Origin: Ilumatobacter fluminis
GTDB lineage: Bacteria; Actinomycetota; Acidimicrobiia; Acidimicrobiales; Ilumatobacteraceae
Assembly: GCF_004364865.1 (NCBI RefSeq)
Contig: NZ_SOAU01000001.1
Location: 2,326,001-2,390,000, forward strand
DNA length: 64,000 nt
Reading direction: 5' to 3'
In this document: one piece after another, positions 41,555-50,381 of the stretch
Layout of the letters: each line of letters opens with the position of its first letter
How positions within the stretch are numbered: position 1 is the first letter of the stretch
Notes under the pieces: model-generated
Database searches by the model: none
Told to the model about the DNA's origin: nothing
Seen by the model: the letters and a program-made list of their open reading frames with translations, nothing else
Made by a program: the position numbers and the translations under genes

Positions 41555-42553
41555 TCAGGACGTGCCCAGCGCCCGATCGACCTCTCGGTCGAGGAGCAGC
41601 CACTGTTCGTCGAGCCAGCCGTCGAAGTCGTCGCCGGCAGGGACGTCGGCGCGAGCGACACGCCTCGGCACGAACCGGACGGGCGGGAGCGGCTTGGCGA
41701 GCTTGTCGATGATCCCGCCGAACGTGTCGAGACCGTCGAACCCCGTGTGCCACACCAGCACCACGTCGGCGTCGGGTGCCGCCTCGACCATGGCTCGCGT
41801 GCCGGCCGGCCGTGGCGGGAGCAATCGCCGCAGGCCACGCATCCGCTCGGCGCGGCTCGGATCGCGCTCGGCGATCTTCTCGATGGCGCTGGCCCGTTTG
41901 ACGTCGTTCGCCCGCGTGCCCTCGGCGAAGATCACCCCGACGGTGCCGTCGCCGACACCCGCGGCGAGATCGCGCAGTGCATCGAGTTCGGCGTCGCTGT
42001 CGGCCGCCTGTCGGTCGAGGAAGTAGTTCGGGACGCGCAGTCCGACGATGTCGAGACACGGGTCGCCGAGCAGTTCCTTCTTCAGCACGTACCGCGGTCG
42101 GAGGCCGGCCTCGCACCGAATCGCCCATGCCGACAGCAGCGAGTCGGCGAGGCTGGCGTGGCGGGCCACGACGATCGCGTTCCCTCCCGCCAAGGCGTCC
42201 GGTTGCTCGAGCTGCGGTCGGATCCCGGTGGTGGCACCGAGTGCCGACATCAGGAGGCCGGCCCACCAGCGCATCAGCTCGTAGTGGTAGGCCTCGTCGT
42301 GGGCGCGTCCGGTCACCCACGCCCAGAACGACCGTGCGACGCCGGCCAGTTCGATCCACGCCCAGCACACGCCGAACCCGCCCAGTCGGGCCAGAGGAAA
42401 CCGGAAGCGGCCACGAACCGCGTCCACGAGGACGACCGCAGGCAACCACAGCGGCGTCGACAGCGTGGCCAGGACGGCGATCGCGACGAGCGACGGGATC
42501 GTGACCGCGCGCCGCTTCAGACGGGCCCGTCGTGTGCGCCCGGGCGCGGTCAT
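41555..42553 (-). CDS. PlsC-type 1-acylglycerol-3-phosphate acyltransferase-like protein
   Basis: 332 aa. Two or more N-terminal helices (SLVAIAVLATLSTPLWLPAV) anchor it in the membrane. The acyltransferase motifs are H-x4-D in ARHASLADS, VLKKELLGD, and FAEGTRAND. It transfers an acyl chain to a glycerolipid or related acceptor at the membrane. It overlaps the VOC gene by 4 bp (ATGA), so both are read from the leaderless promoter at 42925. Confidence 0.85.
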   Translation of the reverse strand: MTAPGRTRRARLKRRAVTIPSLVAIAVLATLSTPLWLPAVVLVDAVRGRFRFPLARLGGFGVCWAWIELAGVARSFWAWVTGRAHDEAYHYELMRWWAGLLMSALGATTGIRPQLEQPDALAGGNAIVVARHASLADSLLSAWAIRCEAGLRPRYVLKKELLGDPCLDIVGLRVPNYFLDRQAADSDAELDALRDLAAGVGDGTVGVIFAEGTRANDVKRASAIEKIAERDPSRAERMRGLRRLLPPRPAGTRAMVEAAPDADVVLVWHTGFDGLDTFGGIIDKLAKPLPPVRFVPRRVARADVPAGDDFDGWLDEQWLLLDREVDRALGTS

Positions 42554-42918
42554 CCGCTCTGCGCCGGCTGGTGCAGCTCGACTCGATTCCCGTCGGGATC
42601 GAGCACGAATGCCTGCCGCGCCGTCGTGCCACCGACCGACTTCGCATCGGACACCTCGCACCCGGCCTCGCGCAGCGCGTCGACCGCGCGCTCGAGATCG
42701 TGGACCGAGAACGCCACGTGCTGTCCGACGTCGTCGGGCACGTGCGGTGTCTCGATGAGGTGGACCTGGCGACCGTTGCCGGCGTCGAGCCATGCTCCGC
42801 CGAACGAGAACGCGGGTCGTTCCAGCTCGGACATGCCCAGCAGATCGCGGTAGAAGCCGAGCGCTCGCTCGGAGTCGGTGACGTTGAGCGACACGTGGTG
42901 GATGTCGGCGATCAACAT
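42550..42918 (-). CDS. VOC (glyoxalase/bleomycin-resistance) family protein
   Basis: 122 aa. Two beta-alpha-beta-beta-beta modules: IHHVSLNVTDSERALGFYRD at the N terminus and VAFSVHDLERAVDALREAG, ending FVLDPDGNRVELHQP. His and Glu metal ligands of the family are visible at HHVSL, QVHLIET, QHVAFSV and RVELHQ. Reaction unknown. TACGGT ends 6 nt before ATG 42918. Linked by ATGA to the acyltransferase gene. Confidence 0.87.
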   Translation of the reverse strand: MLIADIHHVSLNVTDSERALGFYRDLLGMSELERPAFSFGGAWLDAGNGRQVHLIETPHVPDDVGQHVAFSVHDLERAVDALREAGCEVSDAKSVGGTTARQAFVLDPDGNRVELHQPAQSG

Positions 42919-42924
42919 GCCGAC

Positions 42925-42930
42925 ACCGTA
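42925..42930 (-). promoter_or_regulatory. -10 element TACGGT, leaderless promoter
   Basis: TACGGT ends 6 nt before ATG 42918. Confidence 0.5.
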
Positions 42931-43006
42931 CTTCGCCCGTGCGGAGCTCGTCCGGACATGCCGCGCTGCGGCGCGCGCCACACCGACGTGCGAACATGGG
43001 CGACAG

Positions 43007-45112
43007 ATGGAGCCTTCGGCATGGTGGCGACACCGACGTTTCGGGATGTTGGTCGACGTGAGCCTGGCGACCGTGCCCGGATGGGCCCCGGTCGGCCAGG
43101 ACGTTTCGTGGTACCGGGCGCACATCGACGGTCGTGTCGCCGACGCGAACCTGCATCCGACGTCGCTCGTCGAGGCACTCCACTATCACCGTGAACGTTG
43201 GGGACACGTCGACGACTACGACGACTTCTTCCCCTTCCTCCATTTCGACGACTTCGACCCCGACGCCTGGGCAGGGCTCGCCCGAGACGCCGGCATGGGC
43301 TACGCCGTGATGACGGCGAAGCACCACGACGGGCTGTGCTGGTGGGATGCGCCGGGCACCGACCGCACCGTGATGCACGACGGACCGGCCCGCAACGTGT
43401 TGGGACAGTTCTCCGCAGCCTGTGAACGCGCCGAGGTGGTGTTCGGGGTCTCGTACTCGCTGCTCGACTGGTCGGACGGCCGATATCCGGGCACCGACTA
43501 CGTCGACGACGTCGTCCATCCGCAGGTCATCGATCTCGTGGAGCGCATGGGAGCACAGCTCGTCTGGGCCGATGGCCACTGGGGTGCCGGGGGCGATCGG
43601 TGGCGCAGCGACGAGTTGCACGAGGCACTCCGCCGGATCCGCCCCGAGGTGTTGGTCGACGATCACTGGTGGGCGAGCCGTGCCGACGTCCGCGTCGTCG
43701 AACACCGGTTGCCCGGCGGCATCGAGACCGACCCGTGGGAGTACCGCCGAGCCCTCGGTGCCAGCGGAGCGTTCAACCGTGCCGAACCCGACGACGCCCT
43801 CGCGTCGCCGACCGCGCTCGTGTCCGAACTGACCGAGGTCGTGGCGAAGGGCGGCCACATGCTGCTCCGCGTCGGTCCCGACGCCGGCGGGGCATTCGCC
43901 GATGCCGTCGTCGAACGACTCCGGGCCGTGGGCGGTTGGGTGCGACGTCATCAGCGACTCATCGACGAGGGCCGACCCTGGGCGCACTGGGGCGACGCCG
44001 ACGCCCGCTATCTCACGGTCGACGACGAGCTGTACGCGATCGACGTCAGCGGACAGGGCCGATTCGCTCATCTCGGCAACGAGAACGGCCGCGTGGTGTC
44101 GATCAGCACGGCCGACGGGAACCCCGTCGAGTTCGACCAGACCGACGGCGGGGTCCGTCTCACGAGGCCGCCGCGACGTTCACAGCGGATGCCGGCGGTG
44201 TACCTCGTCGAGCACGACGCACCACCGCCGCCACCGATCGAGTTGTTCCCCGCAGGCGCCGAACAGCACACCGAACTGGCCGAGTTGCTCACGGACGCGA
44301 AGCCGGGCGACATCGTCCAGCTCGGCGAGGGAATCTACGTCGGCCCTGCTCGCATCCCCGACGGTGTGACGGTCCGCGGACTCGGACCCGACCGCACGAC
44401 GGTCGACGGGGCCGAGAGTGTCGCCGTCACGCTCGGGACCGGGAGCCGCTTCGAGCACTGCCGGACGCGCGGTGGCGGACGTCGGGTCGGTCATCTGCCG
44501 CGTTTCAGTGTCCGTGTCGCGGGCGACGGTGCGACCATCATCGGCTGCGACGTCGTCGGCCACGTCGCCCTCGACGGCGGATCACCTCGCATCATCTCGT
44601 CCACCGCGTCGGGCGTCGTCGCCGCCGGACCGAATCGGATCGAGATCGTCCGCAGCACGTTCGGCGGTATCGGCACCGACGTCGGCATCGCCATCACGGG
44701 CGGCGCCGGTCACCTGATCGACAGTTGCGAGTTCGAGGGCCATCGAGCCGCGATCGTGCTCACCGGCACCATCGGTTCGACGATCCGGGCGAACCGGATC
44801 CGCGCACGCTGGTGGGGCATCAGCGCCGTCGACTGCGAGGCGACCGACATCATCGGCAACGCGATCGAGTCGACGATGCGAGCGGTCGACATCGACGGCG
44901 GCACGGAGGCCCGCGTGACCAGCAACGCCGTCTCCGACGGCGACAGCGGCTGCGTCCTGCAGGACGGAGCGTCGAACGCCGAGATCGGCGGCAACCACTG
45001 GGCGCGCTGCCGCGTCGGGCTGCTGGCGTGGGGCGCCGGCGAGTTCCGCCAACGCGACAACATGTGCGCCGACCTCACGTCGGAGGGCCACGACGTCGTC
45101 GTCGGCCCCTGA
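43007..45112 (+). CDS. GH29 alpha-L-fucosidase-like domain fused to a beta-helix domain
   Basis: 701 aa. Residues 1 to about 330 match GH29: MGYAVMTAKHHDGLCWWDAP and LVWADGHWG, where Asp189 aligns with the catalytic nucleophile of the WxDG motif. Residues about 340-400 form a small beta domain. From about 420 a right-handed beta-helix of the pectate-lyase type begins (GEGIYVGPARIPDGVTVRGL, NRIRARWWGISAVDCEATDI). No signal peptide is present, unlike most bacterial fucosidases, so a cytoplasmic or non-classical location is implied. ATG 43007 is used; GAACAT is 9 nt upstream. It is divergent from the VOC gene. Confidence 0.8.
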   Translation: MEPSAWWRHRRFGMLVDVSLATVPGWAPVGQDVSWYRAHIDGRVADANLHPTSLVEALHYHRERWGHVDDYDDFFPFLHFDDFDPDAWAGLARDAGMGYAVMTAKHHDGLCWWDAPGTDRTVMHDGPARNVLGQFSAACERAEVVFGVSYSLLDWSDGRYPGTDYVDDVVHPQVIDLVERMGAQLVWADGHWGAGGDRWRSDELHEALRRIRPEVLVDDHWWASRADVRVVEHRLPGGIETDPWEYRRALGASGAFNRAEPDDALASPTALVSELTEVVAKGGHMLLRVGPDAGGAFADAVVERLRAVGGWVRRHQRLIDEGRPWAHWGDADARYLTVDDELYAIDVSGQGRFAHLGNENGRVVSISTADGNPVEFDQTDGGVRLTRPPRRSQRMPAVYLVEHDAPPPPPIELFPAGAEQHTELAELLTDAKPGDIVQLGEGIYVGPARIPDGVTVRGLGPDRTTVDGAESVAVTLGTGSRFEHCRTRGGGRRVGHLPRFSVRVAGDGATIIGCDVVGHVALDGGSPRIISSTASGVVAAGPNRIEIVRSTFGGIGTDVGIAITGGAGHLIDSCEFEGHRAAIVLTGTIGSTIRANRIRARWWGISAVDCEATDIIGNAIESTMRAVDIDGGTEARVTSNAVSDGDSGCVLQDGASNAEIGGNHWARCRVGLLAWGAGEFRQRDNMCADLTSEGHDVVVGP

Positions 45113-45130
45113 CGCCCGATCGATCGGCGA

Positions 45131-47005
45131 TCAGTTGGCGGCGCGGGCCGCTTTCACCCGGTCGTGCGGGTCGAGGAAGACCTTGCGCAGGCGGATGTGC
45201 TTCGGCGTGACCTCGACGCACTCGTCGGCGGCGATGAACTCGAGCGCGTGCTCGAGCGACAGCACACGGTGCGGGGTGAGCTTGACCGTCTCGTCGGACG
45301 ACGACGCACGCATGTTGGTGAGCTTCTTCTCACGGCAGATGTTGACGTCCATGTCGCCCGCACGCGAGTTCTCCCCGACGATCATGCCCTGATAGACGAT
45401 CGTGCCCGGCCCGACCATCATCGTCGCCCGGTCCTGCAGGTTGATCATCGCGTAGGTGGTCGCCGGGCCCTGGCGGTCGGCGACCAGCGAGCCGCGTTCG
45501 CGGGCGCGGATGTCGCCGTGCCAGGGCTCGTAGCCCTCGAAGATGTGACTGACGACGCCGGTGCCACGCGTCTCGGTGAGGAACTCGGTTCGGAAGCCGA
45601 TCAGGCCGCGTGCCGGAACGAGGTACTCGAGGCGCACCCAGCCGAGGCCGTGGTTGACCATGTTCTCCATGCGGCCCTTGCGCTGCGCGAGCAGCTGGGT
45701 GACCGCACCGAGGTGTTCTTCGGGCACGTCGATGGTGACCCGTTCGACGGGCTCGTGGCGCTTGCCGTCGACGTCCTTCGTGACGACCTCGGGCTTGCCG
45801 ACGGTGAGCTCGAAGCCCTCGCGCCGCATGTTCTCGATCAGCACGGCGAGCTGGAGTTCGCCACGGGCCTGGACTTCCCAGGCGTCCGGGCGATCGGTCG
45901 GGTTGACGCGCAGCGACACGTTGCCGACGAGTTCGGCGTCGAGCCGGTTCTTCACCAGGCGGGCGGTCATCTTCGAGCCGTCCTTGCCGGCGAGCGGCGA
46001 GGTGTTGATACCGATCGTCATCGACAGTGCCGGCTCGTCGACGGTGATGCGAGGCAACGGGACCGGGTTCTCGGCGTCGGCGAGGGTCTCGCCGATCGTG
46101 ATCTCCTCGATGCCGGCGACGGCGACCAGGTCGCCGGGTCCGGCGGAGTCGACCGGGACGCGGGTCAGCTGTTCGGTGAGGAACAGCTCGGCCACCTTGG
46201 TGCGCTGGATCGTGCCGTCGAGGCGGCACCAAGCGACCTGCTTGCCCTTCTCGATGGTGCCTTCGATGACACGGCACAAGGCGAGGCGGCCGACGTACTG
46301 GTTGGCGTCGAGGTTGGTCACCCAGGCCTGCAGCGGAGCATCGGGGGTGTAGGCCGGCGACGGGATCGTGTCGAGGATGACGTCGCACAGCGGGGCCAGC
46401 GAGTCGCCACGCAGCGACTCGTCGTGGGCGGTGTTCTCGTCGAGCGATGCCCAGCCGTCACGACCCGAGCAGTAGACGATCGGGAAGTCGAGCTGTTCGT
46501 CGCTGGCGTCGAGGTCCATGAACAGCTCGTACGCCTCGTCGACGACCTCTTTCACCCGGGCGTCGGGACGGTCGATCTTGTTGATGACCAGGATGACCGG
46601 CATGTCGTAGCCGAGCGCCTTGCGCAGCACGAAGCGCGTCTGCGGGAGCGGGCCTTCGGCGGCGTCGACCAGCAGGACGATGCCGTCGACCATCGTGAGG
46701 GCACGCTCGACCTCGCCACCGAAGTCGGCGTGGCCCGGCGTGTCGACGATGTTGAGCGTCACGCCGCCCCAGCGGACCGATGTGTTCTTCGCGAGGATGG
46801 TGATGCCCTTCTCGCGCTCGAGATCGTTCGAGTCCATGACCCGTTCGGCGATCGACTCGTGGGCGCTAAAGGTGCCGGCCTGCTTCAGGAGGCTGTCGAC
46901 GAGCGTGGTCTTGCCATGGTCGACGTGGGCGACGATGGCGAGGTTCCGGAGATCGTCGCGACGAGCCGGCCCGTGGCCGGTGAGGTGAGGGGTGTCGACA
47001 TGCAT
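45131..47005 (-). CDS. typA: Ribosome-binding GTPase TypA/BipA
   Basis: 624 aa. G-domain motifs: [20 protein letters not shown] (G1), the switch [33 protein letters not shown] (G3) and [11 protein letters not shown] (G4, NKxD). Elongation-factor domains II, III and V follow, with the TypA-specific C-terminal part ([37 protein letters not shown]). It assists 50S assembly and stress translation. TAGCGT lies 9 nt upstream of ATG 47005. Confidence 0.95.
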   Translation of the reverse strand: MHVDTPHLTGHGPARRDDLRNLAIVAHVDHGKTTLVDSLLKQAGTFSAHESIAERVMDSNDLEREKGITILAKNTSVRWGGVTLNIVDTPGHADFGGEVERALTMVDGIVLLVDAAEGPLPQTRFVLRKALGYDMPVILVINKIDRPDARVKEVVDEAYELFMDLDASDEQLDFPIVYCSGRDGWASLDENTAHDESLRGDSLAPLCDVILDTIPSPAYTPDAPLQAWVTNLDANQYVGRLALCRVIEGTIEKGKQVAWCRLDGTIQRTKVAELFLTEQLTRVPVDSAGPGDLVAVAGIEEITIGETLADAENPVPLPRITVDEPALSMTIGINTSPLAGKDGSKMTARLVKNRLDAELVGNVSLRVNPTDRPDAWEVQARGELQLAVLIENMRREGFELTVGKPEVVTKDVDGKRHEPVERVTIDVPEEHLGAVTQLLAQRKGRMENMVNHGLGWVRLEYLVPARGLIGFRTEFLTETRGTGVVSHIFEGYEPWHGDIRARERGSLVADRQGPATTYAMINLQDRATMMVGPGTIVYQGMIVGENSRAGDMDVNICREKKLTNMRASSSDETVKLTPHRVLSLEHALEFIAADECVEVTPKHIRLRKVFLDPHDRVKAARAAN

Positions 47006-47059
47006 GGCCGTACCACGCTATCGACCCCGGAGCCTTGTTCGACGCGGCCCCGGTGGGGG

Positions 47060-48109
47060 TCAGTCGTGGACGGCGGTCTCGGAACGGACGCCGCCGATGT
47101 CGATCGTGATCGAGTCGCCGCGGGAACCGGTAGCGCAGGCGTACGACACGCTGCGCGTTTCGAGAGGGAAGGTGTAGCGCGATCCGTCGGCGAACTCACA
47201 GACGAACGAGTCGGGCTGGAACCCGAAGTCGACCAGGGTGAACCCGGCGACGAGGCAGTCGTTGCCGAACTTGCACGGCTCGTTCCGGGGCTCGATCACG
47301 ATCTGCGGCCCGACGGCCGGCGCCGCGGTCGTGGACGGTGCAGCGGTCGTGGACGGTGCAGCGGTCGTGGACGGCGCAGCGGTCGTGGACGGTGCAGCGG
47401 TCGTGGACGGTGCAGCGGTCGTGGACGGTGCAGCGGTCGTGGACGGTGCAGCGGTCGTGGACGGCGCCACGGTGGTCGACGGGGTGGCCGTCGTGGACGG
47501 AGTCGTCTCGACCTCGAGGTCGGCCAGTTCGAGCGTGGTCGTCGGTGCCGGCGTCTGTTCGGCGAGCGTGCCGACCGGAACGGCCGCCTCGGTGTCGTCA
47601 CCCCCGAGCAGCACGACCCAGGCGATCACCGACAGGGCGAGCACGAGCAACACGCCGATGCCGACGAGAACCAGCGTCTTCACGCTCGGTCCGCTCCGCA
47701 CCGGCTCTCCGGCCGCTGCGGCGGCGATGGCCTGTCGGGCCTTCTCCCGCTTGCGCGCGTTGGGCGTCTGCGGAACGGCTCGCTTCGGCGCTGCCGGTTC
47801 GGGCTTCGGCGCCGGTGATGGGCTGGGCGCCGGGGCCGCGCCGAGCAGCGGTTCGGTCGGGCGTTCGGGCTCGGCACTCGGTGCCGGTGGTGCGACTGCC
47901 GGCTCCGGTGAAGCGGCTGCCGGCTCCGGTGAAGCGGCTGCCGGCTCCGGAACCGGGTCCGGTTCGGCCGGTGCGGGCTGCTCGTCGGGTAGCGGCGAGG
48001 ACGTCGGACCGACATCCCAGACCGACCCGCCCGAGGGTGCCGACGTCCCACCGTTGCGGGCACGATCGTCGGAGCTGTTCGAAGGGGGCGGTGTGTCGGC
48101 GGGGGGCAC
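47060..48109 (-). CDS. Thr/Pro-rich membrane protein with C-terminal four-Cys domain
   Basis: 349 aa. The first ~140 residues are Pro/Ala/Glu-rich and cytoplasmic by charge; a single helix follows (TLVLVGIGVLLVLALSVIAW); then a linker built of about ten APSTTA-type hexapeptides; and a C-terminal domain with C-x5-C (PCKFGNDCLVAGF), VCEFADGSRYTF and a fourth Cys. The same domain ends the protein at 3916-4971. GTG 48109 is used: GATAAT ends 5 nt before it. It is upstream of typA, 54 bp away, in the same direction. No function is known. Confidence 0.7.
   Translation of the reverse strand: MPPADTPPPSNSSDDRARNGGTSAPSGGSVWDVGPTSSPLPDEQPAPAEPDPVPEPAAASPEPAAASPEPAVAPPAPSAEPERPTEPLLGAAPAPSPSPAPKPEPAAPKRAVPQTPNARKREKARQAIAAAAAGEPVRSGPSVKTLVLVGIGVLLVLALSVIAWVVLLGGDDTEAAVPVGTLAEQTPAPTTTLELADLEVETTPSTTATPSTTVAPSTTAAPSTTAAPSTTAAPSTTAAPSTTAAPSTTAAPSTTAAPSTTAAPAVGPQIVIEPRNEPCKFGNDCLVAGFTLVDFGFQPDSFVCEFADGSRYTFPLETRSVSYACATGSRGDSITIDIGGVRSETAVHD
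47322..47501 (-). repeat. 18-bp tandem repeat, ten units, in coding sequence
   Basis: Unit GCAGCGGTCGTGGACGGT on the plus strand, repeated ten times; the first eight differ by one or two bases and the last two are diverged. It encodes the Ala-Pro-Ser-Thr-Thr linker of the membrane protein. In-frame gain or loss of units would change stalk length only. Confidence 0.9.
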
Positions 48110-48145
48110 ACCCCATTATCGGCGACGGCGAGCTCGAAGTTGAGC

Positions 48146-48688
48146 TCATCTCCCCTGGTCAGGAGAGAAATCGCCGTGCGCCGCGCGCCAGTCGGCGAGC
48201 TGCCCGAACAGGGTGACCCGGTCGCCCGCGTCGACGCCCACGTCGGCGAACACGTCACGGTTCAACGCCTCGGCCGCCTCGAGCGCCAGGTCGCGGCCGG
48301 TCGTCGTGATCGCGGCCAGCACGCTCCGTCCGTCGTCGGGGTTGGTGCTGCGCTCCACCAGGCCGGCAGCGGCGAGTCGCTGGACGGCGTTCGTGACACT
48401 CGCCGGGTGCACCTGGAGCCGTTCCCCGATCTTGCCGACCGGCATCGAACCGCGACCGCTGAAGTGCAGCAGCATCAACACTTCGAATCGGGCGAAGGTG
48501 AGTTCGAACGGTCGGAGGACCGCCTCGACACGGGCCAGCATCAGCTGTTGCACCCGCATGATCGAGGTGACGAGCGCCATGCCGTCGGCGACGTCGCCCC
48601 ACCCCGCCGCCGACCAGTTGTCGTGCGCCAAGGAGATCGGGTCGACGCGGAGACCGGCGGATTCGTTGCGTTCGTCGATCGACGTCAC
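48146..48688 (-). CDS. MarR-family transcriptional regulator
   Basis: 180 aa from GTG 48688. Winged helix-turn-helix: RPFELTFARFEVLMLLHFSG, IGERLQVHPASVTNAVQRLA (recognition region) and the wing GLVERSTNPDDGRSVLAAIT. It is divergent from the acyl-CoA mutase genes, so control of that operon and of itself is the likely role. TACAGT ends 6 nt before the GTG; longer starts (ATG 48703, TTG 48718) would run through the promoter. Confidence 0.88.
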   Translation of the reverse strand: MTSIDERNESAGLRVDPISLAHDNWSAAGWGDVADGMALVTSIMRVQQLMLARVEAVLRPFELTFARFEVLMLLHFSGRGSMPVGKIGERLQVHPASVTNAVQRLAAAGLVERSTNPDDGRSVLAAITTTGRDLALEAAEALNRDVFADVGVDAGDRVTLFGQLADWRAAHGDFSPDQGR

Positions 48689-48694
48689 GCTCCC

Positions 48695-48726
48695 ACTGTA
48701 CATGTACTTTGATGTCAAACTAAGCT
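48695..48726. promoter_or_regulatory. Divergent leaderless promoters with candidate MarR operator
   Basis: TACAGT on the minus strand (48695-48700) serves the MarR gene, 6 nt before GTG 48688. TAAGCT on the plus strand (48721-48726) serves the mutase, 6 nt before ATG 48733. Between them lie two inverted repeats: GTACATGTAC (48698-48707) and TTTGA-TG-TCAAA (48708-48719). One protein bound here would block both promoters. Confidence 0.6.
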
Positions 48727-48732
48727 GTCGAC

Positions 48733-50367
48733 ATGGCGACCAATCGCGAACGCTGGCAGGAGGCCTTCGACTCGTCGAAGCTCCGCGACACGCCGTACGA
48801 GACCATGTCGGGCATCCCGCTCGATCCGGTGTACGGCCCCGACGACGGGGAGTTCCCGGGCCAGTACCCGTACACCCGCGGCCCGTACGCGTCGATGTAC
48901 CGCTCGAAGTTGTGGACGATGCGCATGTTCGCCGGCTTCGGCACCGCCGACGACACGAACTGGCGCTTCAAGGAGATCATCAAGTCGGGCGGTACCGGCT
49001 TGTCGACGGCGTTCGACATGCCGACCCTCCTCGGCATCGACTCCGACGATCCGATGGCGCTCGGCGAGGTCGGTCGGTGCGGCGTTGCCGTCGACACGTT
49101 GGCCGACATGGCCGACCTCTACCGCGACATCGATCTCGGCGAGATCACCACGTCGATGACGATCAACTCCCCCGCGGCCGTCATCTTCGCGATGTTCGTC
49201 GCCCAGGCCGAACAGGCGGGTATCGCCCGCGAGCGGCTCGGCGGCACGCTGCAGAACGACATCCTGAAGGAATACCAGGCGCAGAAGGAGTTCGTGTTCC
49301 CGCCCCGCCAGTCGATGCGGCTGGTCCGCGACACGATTGCGTTCACGGCGGCCGAGATGCCTCGCTGGCACAGCATCTCCATCTCCGGCTACCACATCCG
49401 AGAAGCGGGCTCCACCGCGGCCGAAGAGCTGGCGTTCACCTTGGCCAACGGGTTCGCCTACGTCGAACTGGCGAAGGAGGCCGGTCTGGCAGTCGATTCG
49501 TTCGCTCCCCGCCTGAGCTTCTTCTTCAACGCCCACATCGACTTCTTCGAAGAGATCGCGAAGTATCGGGCGGCGCGCCGCATCTGGGCCCGGTGGCTCA
49601 AGGAGCGGTACGGGGCCGAGAACGAACGCTCGATGCAGCTCCGCTTCCACACCCAGACGGCGGGTGTGTCGCTCACCGCGCAGCAGCCCGAGGTCAACAT
49701 CGTCCGCACGGCGATCGAGGCGCTCGCCGGGGTCCTCGGTGGCACCCAGTCGCTGCACACGAACTCGATGGACGAGGCGCTCGCGCTCCCGACCGAGAAG
49801 GCGGCTCGCATCGCGCTGCGCACTCAGCAGGTCATCGCCCACGAGACGAACGTGGCCCACGTCGCCGACCCGCTCGGTGGCAGCGATTACGTCGAGGCAC
49901 TCACCGACGAGATGGAACGTCGAGCCGAGGCGCTGTTCGCCGAACTCGACGAGATGGGCGACGGGTCGATGCTCGAAGGGGCGATCCGGGGAATCGAGGA
50001 GAACTGGTTCCAGGGCAAGATCGCCGACTCGGCGTTCGAGCTCGAACGCAAGCTCAACAAGGGCGAGCGCATCACGGTCGGCGTGAACGGCTTCACCGAC
50101 GGCAACGACGACGACCAGCTCGAGTTGCTGAAGATCACGAACGAGGACGAACAGCGTCAGCGCAAGCGTCTCGACGTCGTCCGACAGGACCGAGACTCCG
50201 ATGCGGTCGCCGCGGCACTCGCCCGAGTGAAGACCGAGGCGGCCGACCCCGAGGTCAACCTGATGCCTGCGCTGATCGACGCCGTGAAGACGTATGCCAC
50301 GCTGGGCGAGATCATGCACGCCCTCGAAGACGAGTTCGGCCGCCACGTCGAAGTGCCGACCATCTGA
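48733..50367 (+). CDS. icmA: B12-dependent acyl-CoA mutase large subunit, isobutyryl-CoA mutase type
   Basis: 544 aa, a TIM-barrel subunit without its own B12 domain. Family blocks: YTRGPYASMYRSKLWTMRMF, GLSTAFDMPTLLGIDSDDP, SISISGYHIREAGSTAAEEL and LGGTQSLHTNSMDEALALPT. By spacing to His221 of SGYH, Phe66 and Gln184 fall at the places of Tyr89 and Arg207 in methylmalonyl-CoA mutase; Phe/Gln is the isobutyryl-CoA mutase pair. Ala93 at the position of the catalytic Asp argues against 2-hydroxyisobutyryl-CoA mutase. It would interconvert isobutyryl- and n-butyryl-CoA. Met65 replaces the usual Gln, so fine specificity is open. Confidence 0.75.
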   Translation: MATNRERWQEAFDSSKLRDTPYETMSGIPLDPVYGPDDGEFPGQYPYTRGPYASMYRSKLWTMRMFAGFGTADDTNWRFKEIIKSGGTGLSTAFDMPTLLGIDSDDPMALGEVGRCGVAVDTLADMADLYRDIDLGEITTSMTINSPAAVIFAMFVAQAEQAGIARERLGGTLQNDILKEYQAQKEFVFPPRQSMRLVRDTIAFTAAEMPRWHSISISGYHIREAGSTAAEELAFTLANGFAYVELAKEAGLAVDSFAPRLSFFFNAHIDFFEEIAKYRAARRIWARWLKERYGAENERSMQLRFHTQTAGVSLTAQQPEVNIVRTAIEALAGVLGGTQSLHTNSMDEALALPTEKAARIALRTQQVIAHETNVAHVADPLGGSDYVEALTDEMERRAEALFAELDEMGDGSMLEGAIRGIEENWFQGKIADSAFELERKLNKGERITVGVNGFTDGNDDDQLELLKITNEDEQRQRKRLDVVRQDRDSDAVAAALARVKTEAADPEVNLMPALIDAVKTYATLGEIMHALEDEFGRHVEVPTI

Positions 50368-50381
50368 ACGGAGTCACCACC

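Noticed and set aside
47023-47061. Hairpin GACCCC...GGGGTC between the Thr-rich protein gene and typA
   Set aside because: Only a 6-bp outer stem with imperfect interior pairing and no T-run; too weak to call a terminator.
47322-47501. CRISPR array
   Set aside because: The 18-bp units are contiguous without spacers and lie inside a coding frame.
45164-47818. Open plus-strand frame of 884 codons over typA
   Set aside because: Antisense of typA and of the Thr-rich protein; no motif, and the minus-strand proteins are clear.
48703-48718. Earlier MarR starts (ATG 48703, TTG 48718)
   Set aside because: They would place the start inside or beyond the -10 element and the operator repeats; GTG 48688 has the 6-nt spacing seen elsewhere.
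48733-50367. Methylmalonyl-CoA mutase as the call
   Set aside because: Tyr89 and Arg207 equivalents are Phe and Gln, and the B12 domain is on a separate short subunit; isobutyryl-CoA mutase fits better.
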